Shown here in pieces: positions 57,380 to 64,000 of a DNA stretch of 64,000 nt. The notes beneath the pieces are model-generated. The model was not told where the DNA came from. It did not search any database and saw only the letters and a list, made by a program, of their open reading frames with translations. The position numbers were made by a program, and so were the translations under genes. Source of the DNA: Apoderus coryli (lineage: Eukaryota; Arthropoda; Insecta; Coleoptera; Attelabidae); NCBI GenBank assembly GCA_911728435.2, contig OU452210.1, forward strand, positions 6,200,001-6,264,000. The letters run 5' to 3'. Position 1 is the stretch's first letter. Each line of letters begins with the position of its first letter.

Positions 57380-60300
57380 TGAACTATTATAATATACCTG
57401 ATTTTCCAACAGGTACAGACTGATCACAATAACTAACATGAAACAATAATTTTTCATATATTTCCCTATTTGCTAAACATATTAAACAATAGTAAAATCG
57501 AATTTAACATTTTATGTTAGGCTGGTGACTCGTATTGAGATTCACGAAAGGATATTTAAAGAAATTATGAGTTTTTATTTGCAAAAATATACAATATGAA
57601 ACTCCATTTAAAATGAGGTAATTTCCTCCAAAATCATTATTTATTTCGTAGTGAAGAGATTCATTGCGGTCTGGTAAGATTAAGCTGTCGCATTCATTGT
57701 GACAGCTTTAGTGCTTTCTAATAAACCAAAAAGAAAACGACGCAACGATAGAGTCTCTTTAGCAATTGTTATGCAAAAGTGACAACAGGACCAAATAATG
57801 ATCACCTGTTCAACGTTGAAGCCTTTTATCGTTCATCTTATCAAAACACTTCTTTTAGTTAGGTCGACAATATAAAGCCAACTTTTGTATTTTACTCTAT
57901 TTTGTGGCAGATTCTTCGGTAATTCCATTCTCATCAACTTGAAAGAATAGCTATCCAAAAAGGTTTTAATACCGTAGTTAGAATAATTGCTACCATATTT
58001 AAGTCCCCGTTTGAGAAATAAAGAGTGGTGCAATTTTATCAGTGGCGTATGTTCGTTTATAATTATACATTAAATGATGCCAAAAATAATATATGATAGA
58101 ACATAAAGCAAAGATGCATTAGTGGAACTTCAGTGTCGATTTCCAGTTTCATTAAAGACCTACCGAAAAAAACAATAATTTATTCTTTGCAAAAAGGGTA
58201 TTAGAATTTAAATTCTGTTATATCACATCTAGACACACGACACAACATCTGACAAAACAATATAGACAGGGAGGGCATTTGTACTTGAAGAAGCTCATGA
58301 ATTTATATGTAATCAAATTGATCATTTCCAAGCTATATGCGTACGTTGTATGTTGGGGCGTCTCTATTTACTGTTACAAAGGTGCGCTGTCGTGTATCAG
58401 CAGTACCTTTGTATTATCCAAAATTAGCTAAAAAACGTTATCCATCACCAATAAAACCATGGTTTCAAATAATGGACCTTTATGTAGATGGCGTGTGGAG
58501 TATATAGACGTACTGCAAATAGAATTAACATTCCAATCAAACGCAGATTAAACGTTTCACTTGAATGTGTCATCATTAAGATTTAAGACGTTATGAGGTT
58601 GACCCATTTTGTACTTCCAACTATCTTGTTGATTCTCATCAGGATGGCAAAGTGAACATACTATTCGAGGAAATAAAAGCCGTAAGACTCTCTAGCTACC
58701 TCACTCAGGCAACACAATTTGTGGAAAAGTCTAAAATTTAAATACACAAATATTTTAGTATTTATGGCCCATTTATATAAATACCAAATTACAAAATACT
58801 CAGTGGCAACCAGTTTCTTTCAGTACAGTAAGAGTTAGCATGAGGATTTAATTAAACGAACTGCACTGAAATCAAAAAGTATACGACTAGGATTAAATGT
58901 AATGAGAAGGAAAAGCAACAGAAAGGAACAATCGGGACAGAACTAAGAGGATAAGGCATGATAAATATTTATTATTTGTATTAATGTTCTAGCATATAAC
59001 TTTGGTTGATAAAAAGTTTCTACATTTTATTACACATTGTACTTAATTAGAAATAAAGAATAAAGAACAATGTTACCGAATATTTATATTTAGTAACTCG
59101 TACACATAGTTAACTTCATTGGAAGAGACCTGCAAAATCATGTCGCCTTGTAGAAGACTATATTGTTGCAATAAAATAAGTAGACTATATTCTAAATTTT
59201 GAACAGAAAATACAAAAATATTATGCTTTATTAATTGGGTTTTTAGTTTTACTTTTAATTCGCTTGGATTGCAAAGATACTTTGGGAATCGCCCAAGTAT
59301 CTCAAAAACAAATCTGTATTTTTTAAAATTATTTTTTTTTTAACAAATCCTGTATTGTTTATATCAAAATTATTACAATACATTTTGAGTCCTCTAAACA
59401 GTGCTAAAAATAATGTTACCAAGGATACAACTTATACTACAATACGCTACGAACTTTATAAGAAAGAAAAAAAACCTAGAGGAGAAGAAAAAAAAACAAG
59501 AACGTACTTCAAATCCTTACAATAGAAAACAAAAAAAAACTCAAAGTTGAGACAACTAATAGACAAATACAAAACGATACAATTTAATTAATGAATTAAA
59601 TTGATTTTTTGTTCTGTATGGATTACACGTTAGATATGTTAATGTGGAATACGTATGGGAAACTGACATTATTGATATAAATTTATACATAGTAATTATT
59701 ATTATAAAGCTATCTCTCTCCCTGCATGTTCATGCATGCAATCAATTTGTTCAGTTTTCCCAAAAAATTGATTAGAAAAAGGTCATAATTACAAAAATAA
59801 CCGTTTTTCTTTTGGGAGTCATTGTACTAAGTGAAAAGGACTAAAAGAGAAATGAAGTTGGAAAAGTTTACTTTTAGTCATGTTTCAATAGGGAAGGTAG
59901 CTAATCGTGTTTGCTGCTTTGCTTCAGCCGCAATTTTATTCACATTTCGCTTTTTCCTGGTGGTTATATGCAATCAATTAGGTAAGTGGCCACGCTGGCT
60001 CTTTAAATATCTCTTACACGGGTGAAATGCTTTCATATTAGAGCGAAATTCATACAGTTACATTACATACTATATTAATAATTTAGTTATTAATCGTTAT
60101 GCAATTTTAAAGCAAAATTTTTGAGAAGCACCTTGATTAATTTTGTTTTGCTTAATAGTAGCGTTAAAGAATTATGGTATTACTATTAATTAATTAATTA
60201 TTATTATTATTTCTTGTGTTGGACCTTAAGAAACAGGTGAGACTTATCATCATACTGTTATTGTATCTGAATCTCTAAAGTGTTATAAATAGAATATCAT

Positions 60301-60480
60301 GTTTTTACACATTTATGGTGTTAACATAATTTTAAAAAAAAATAAACTGTGTTTCGAATCGATTTTCAAAGTATTTCGTAGGTATCGATAATGAGAACAT
60401 TCTAGGTAGTGATCCAGTCTACAGCACTAGTGCCGATAATTGGTTGGCTACATGCATATTTATTAAGAACGGTTTTTACT
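57380..60480. other. AT-rich DNA, no supported gene
   Basis: No splice-bounded exon or known motif was found. One open frame without ATG support at 58322-58507 (plus) encodes LAKKRYPSPIKPWFQIMDLY and is noted as a curiosity in the findings. Polypurine and A-rich tracts lie at 59460-59545. Confidence 0.4.
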
Positions 60481-60645
60481 CAATCAGTTTGGGTTTATAA
60501 AAGGAAAAGGTACGGAACCAGCTCTTTTAAGTTTTTCATCAGGAATCAGTAAGGCTTTGGATAAGAATAATTTTGTTTTGTTGTCAATATTTCTCGATAT
60601 ATCCACCATTACGCATTATACTCTATTAGAAAAATTGGACTAAAA
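60481..60645 (+). pseudogene. LINE reverse transcriptase fragment
   Basis: The plus strand reads QFGFIKGKGTEPALLSFSSG, ISKALDKNNFVLLSIFLDIS and HYTLLEKLD. This matches QFGFxKGxSTxxAL....xxALDxxxxxxxIFLDxxKAFDxVDHxxLLxKL of CR1/L2/RTE-like LINEs. The catalytic KAFD is replaced by deleted/altered residues, and stops follow at once. Confidence 0.75.
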
Positions 60646-61963
60646 TAAAGTGATGACGCTACCAAACTCTGGATAAATTTGAACTTCTTATGTTAACTCG
60701 AACGAACTATTGCATGCTTAATAGTCTCCTGAACTAAGTTCCATTTATTTCGCTACACCAAATGTGAAAATAAATTATCGTCATTCCTCCCTGTATGTTG
60801 TATCTGTCCAGCTACCGTTTTAGAGAGGTATCTGTTCAAAGATTTTTATTTATCTGGAGTGGAAAATACTCTATCCGGTTATGTAGATATGGTTATGAGT
60901 ATTTATGTCAACTACATCTAACAAAGTAAATATTAGCCCATGCCGAAAGCGACATAGGACTTTATTATCGAAAATTATCCTTGCTCTCGTACGTTAAACA
61001 AGCAGACTAGGTACAAAATCTTCAATCTACCATGATTGCAATCGAATAATAATATCCAGACAGGTAAATTTACACCATAGTAATTCTACTCAAAAGATTT
61101 TAACATTTAATCACTATAACATATATGTAAAATATAGGAATTAAAACATAAACGACAGTTTTATTAATAGCCTTTATTGCTAAACCGAGTTCCCCAAAAT
61201 AACCTTCAAGCAAGCAGTTGGTACACATGACATCTATAGGCGACTTTGTATGCAGATTATTGGAAGGCCGCCCACAACTTCAGTCATTTTACACAAAAGT
61301 TGAAATAATCTAAAATATCATATAACTAGATTTGTTGTCTCAGAACTGTATCAATTTATGAATTTCATAGATATAAACATTACAAGCGGAATTTCTATCC
61401 GTAGATTTAATAAAGTAGAAATAATTTTGAAGCATATCGGACAAATGAAGTAGAATGTCTGCGATTTACTAAACTGTTTTATGCATTAGTGCGAATTATA
61501 CCGACATGGCAAAACTATTTCCACTCTAAATTATTTAGATACAGAAATGCTTTTTGTGTTTGTTATAATAAGACACTTAAGGCAAAGATTAATCTACACA
61601 ATAGATAGTCAGCGTATATGGGAAGTAAAACAAAAATTGAAACTGTCTCGACACGAGCTACATCTATTAGAAAAACATGCAACCATGGAAATTATGGAAA
61701 TTGTAGATGGCGTTATATGTATTGTGTTGAAATAAAATAATCATATGGGCAATGTTAGACAAGGACGAGTATACTTTCCCCTACGAGGTGGGAGTTTGTT
61801 TTTATATTATAGGTATCATATATGTACTACTGTGCAGCAGTGTTTTTTGTTTAAAATTATATGGTATACGTATACCTATCTACGCAAAGATTAATGTGTA
61901 TGGACGAAAATAAAAGAAATTACTATAATAGTATAAATATACAGGGCTGGTTTATTAAATGTT

Positions 61964-62021
61964 TTAGACAATAATTTTAAATGACTAAAATAATATTATT
62001 TTAGTCATTTAATTTTAAATT
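61964..62021. repeat. near-perfect palindrome
   Basis: TTTTAAATGACTAAAATAAT is followed directly by its complement ATTATTTTAGTCATTTAATT and then TTTAAAT. It lies behind TACAGGGCTGGTTTATTAAA (61941), which resembles a transposon terminus. Confidence 0.6.
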
Positions 62022-63029
62022 TCGGATATAAGGATGCATCAAAAAGTTATATTTAAATTAACGAAATTTGGCGTTATAGATAGGACTTCCGGTTATTACC
62101 TGATTCAGTTTTAAGGATCAAACTCAAACAGCAGATTCAACTTGTCGTTAACATTATGAAAAAATAAATATCAGAGGCGGGTAAATTAAAGGGGCATACA
62201 GGCGTGAAATGCTACCCTAACTTTTTTATGCACATTTTTTGCGTGTGTTTCAATTCGGAGATGTAAAATCTAACAAATTATATACGTAATAAATGTATCC
62301 TTCTGTGATATTGATAGAAAGTCATCGTTATCGCGTAATATCGATTTTAAGAAATGTTAATATTAAAAAGGCTGTGCTTTTTACAAGTTGCTGAAGTAAA
62401 TAAGGTTTGAAATTTCCAGCATGACAATAATTATTTAAAAAAATACGGTTTCGAAATGCAAGATGTAAAAAATTAGAATTTTTAATCTGTTTTTAATGAA
62501 AATTTAAATCTATTGAGAAATATGGTTCAGGGTTTTTGTGAAATGTATTTTACTCCAAAGATTCTACTCATCGATTATAACCGAATTAATTTACTCAAAA
62601 ATATCTATACTAGTAAAATAACACAATTATCACAATTAGGTTCAAATTCTGCAACGCCGAATTGAAAAAAAACTTACAGTCTCCCTAATATTGGTTTTTG
62701 TGCAATGATCATAAAACTTTAAAAAACTAACGATTTATGTAGATTGTATTGTTAACACGTTTCGTAAAAAGCTTTAAAAACCCACCAACAGGGTGTTAAA
62801 AGTATCACGACAATAACTTTTTTCATGTTTTAACAAGTACAATCGTCTGCTTCAGATTGATCCTTAAAAACTGAATAACAGTTTCTCTATATAAAAAAAT
62901 AAAACTCGTAAATATCATCCCCAAACATTTAATTTGATTACAATTACATAACACCATATTTGAAAGTAAATAAAAAAAAACAGCATTACCTAGTTTGACA
63001 GATTTGCAAATTGCAAATCAAAGTATCTA

Positions 63030-63330
63030 TGTATACAGGGTGTTGCATAAGTACTTGTACAAACTTTAAAGGGTGATTCTTTGACTAATTTTAAGATACA
63101 AATTTCATATGTACATGGGTCCGCTACGGCTTGGTTTTCGAGATACAGGTAGTTCAAAAAGAATATTATATTTAGGATTATATGCTTGTTCAATAGCATC
63201 GCAATTTGGTGCAATTCGGGATACAGGTGTATTGATGACACCAGAGCTGTCAAAAGAACTAATAAAAAATACGAAAAATAACAAAATACAAATATCATTC
63301 AAAAGACAACAATGCACATAATAGTCGGTA
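63030..63330 (+). mobile_element. transposon terminus of the ACAGGGTGTT family
   Basis: TACAGGGTGTTGCATAAGTA and later GGGTGATTCTTTGA match the spacing and sequence of 45938-45985 (ACAGGGTGTTATTTAAGTAC ... GGTGATTCTTTG). Overlapping open frames of 70-102 codons behind it on both strands have no recognised motif. Probably one end of a degenerate DNA transposon. Confidence 0.5.
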
Positions 63331-64000
63331 CCAAGCCAAATAGGTAGTAGGTAAATATAGATTTATTTTGTTTCGGGCTTGGGCTTGGCACCGACTTATT
63401 GTAATCAAAACTACCCACCAAACGGATACATTTAATTTTACGCAGATGCTCAAAATGTTAACTTTCTTTCATTAATAGAGACCTGTGAAGTGAGCTTACC
63501 TCTTACGCCCACGTATTAAGTACTAAGTTTCAGTTATCAGTTATAATTTTTTATTTTCCAAGGAAGCGAAACGAGATATTTAAAACGGCATTGCGCCGCC
63601 CTCATGTATACCTCCGGGGGCGGCATCGAAAATCGCTACACGTCACAAACTTGTAAATGCTTAGAACTACCCCTATATCAAATTTCTATTTTCTATCTTT
63701 TTTGTTTCATACCCAAAGCCCTATTCCTACCGAACTTATTATTTACCCGAAGAAACATTAAAAAGAAGTAAAATTTAAGTACCTATACTATTATAATAGG
63801 TATACCTAATATAATATAGGTAGCACTGATAATTTTTTTATTATAGGTATTATAAGATCTACAACAATCTTGTTACATCTTTGCCACATTGTCTACGTGA
63901 AATATTTAGTCAAAAGTATGTTTCTATCTAAAAGCTTTTCATTTAACGATTGTTCGCCACTGATCATGGGACTGGTCTAGTCTTGAAACATGTATGACAT
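63331..64000. other. right edge, no gene seen
   Basis: AT-rich with a short GC-rich patch near 63590-63640 (ATTGCGCCGCCCTCATGTAT). No open frame or motif is recognised. Confidence 0.4.

Noticed and set aside
1..64000. CRISPR arrays, bacterial operons or phage
   Set aside because: No regularly spaced direct repeats, ribosome binding sites or bacterial genes are seen; the intron structure shows a eukaryotic genome.

Overview
This is a gene-poor, very AT-rich stretch of animal nuclear DNA, most probably from an insect. The coding sequence is split by spliceosomal introns with GT/AG (and one GC/AG) borders. There are no operons or long bacterial-type ORFs. The repeats are typical of arthropods: degenerate LINEs, mariner-like and related DDE transposases, tRNA-derived SINEs and many foldback elements. 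The species cannot be named from the sequence; the word TAGGTACCTA recurs through non-coding DNA.

Layout. (1) About 6.4-30.7 kb, + strand: the last four coding exons of an RBM24/RBM38-type RNA-binding protein. The end of its RRM is encoded at 6.4 kb, the Ala/Tyr-rich C-terminal region at 9.3, 28.5 and 30.5 kb, and the exons for the start of the RRM lie left of the window. One intron appears to use a GC donor, and another is 19.1 kb long and full of repeats. (2) 31-36 kb: transposon graveyard with a mariner-like transposase remnant, a LINE reverse-transcriptase remnant and an inverted-repeat element that carries a textbook hammerhead-ribozyme sequence. (3) 36.4-42.8 kb, + strand: a complete eight-exon gene for a divergent organic anion transporting polypeptide (OATP/SLCO family), 754 residues, joining without a frame break. 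A DDE transposase remnant sits in its third intron. (4) 43.8-45.4 kb, - strand: a decayed LINE with ORF1 coiled coil, endonuclease and reverse transcriptase pieces in the right order. (5) 46.3-46.7 kb, - strand: one isolated but intact OATP exon (Kazal-like domain plus a membrane segment) with good splice sites. (6) 47.4-49.7 kb: a nested stack of foldback DNA, a 1-kb insertion with a 12-bp target duplication, and a SINE split by another insertion. (7) 50-64 kb: scattered LINE pieces, an unrecognised ORF broken by one stop, and otherwise AT-rich DNA with no gene that I can support.

The most interesting signal is not a protein. At least seven short hairpins share the frame CUGANGA - stem II - GAAAC - short palindrome - UH, the catalytic core layout of a type I hammerhead ribozyme. 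One copy (34.8 kb, - strand) matches the canonical core and has a long stem I. The others mostly carry one extra nucleotide between CUGANGA and stem II and are embedded in foldback or SINE-like repeats. They look like the self-cleaving ends of one or more families of non-autonomous retroelements.

The two host genes do not obviously work together: one is a nuclear/cytoplasmic mRNA regulator, the other a plasma-membrane transporter. The isolated OATP exon suggests a local duplication of transporter genes.
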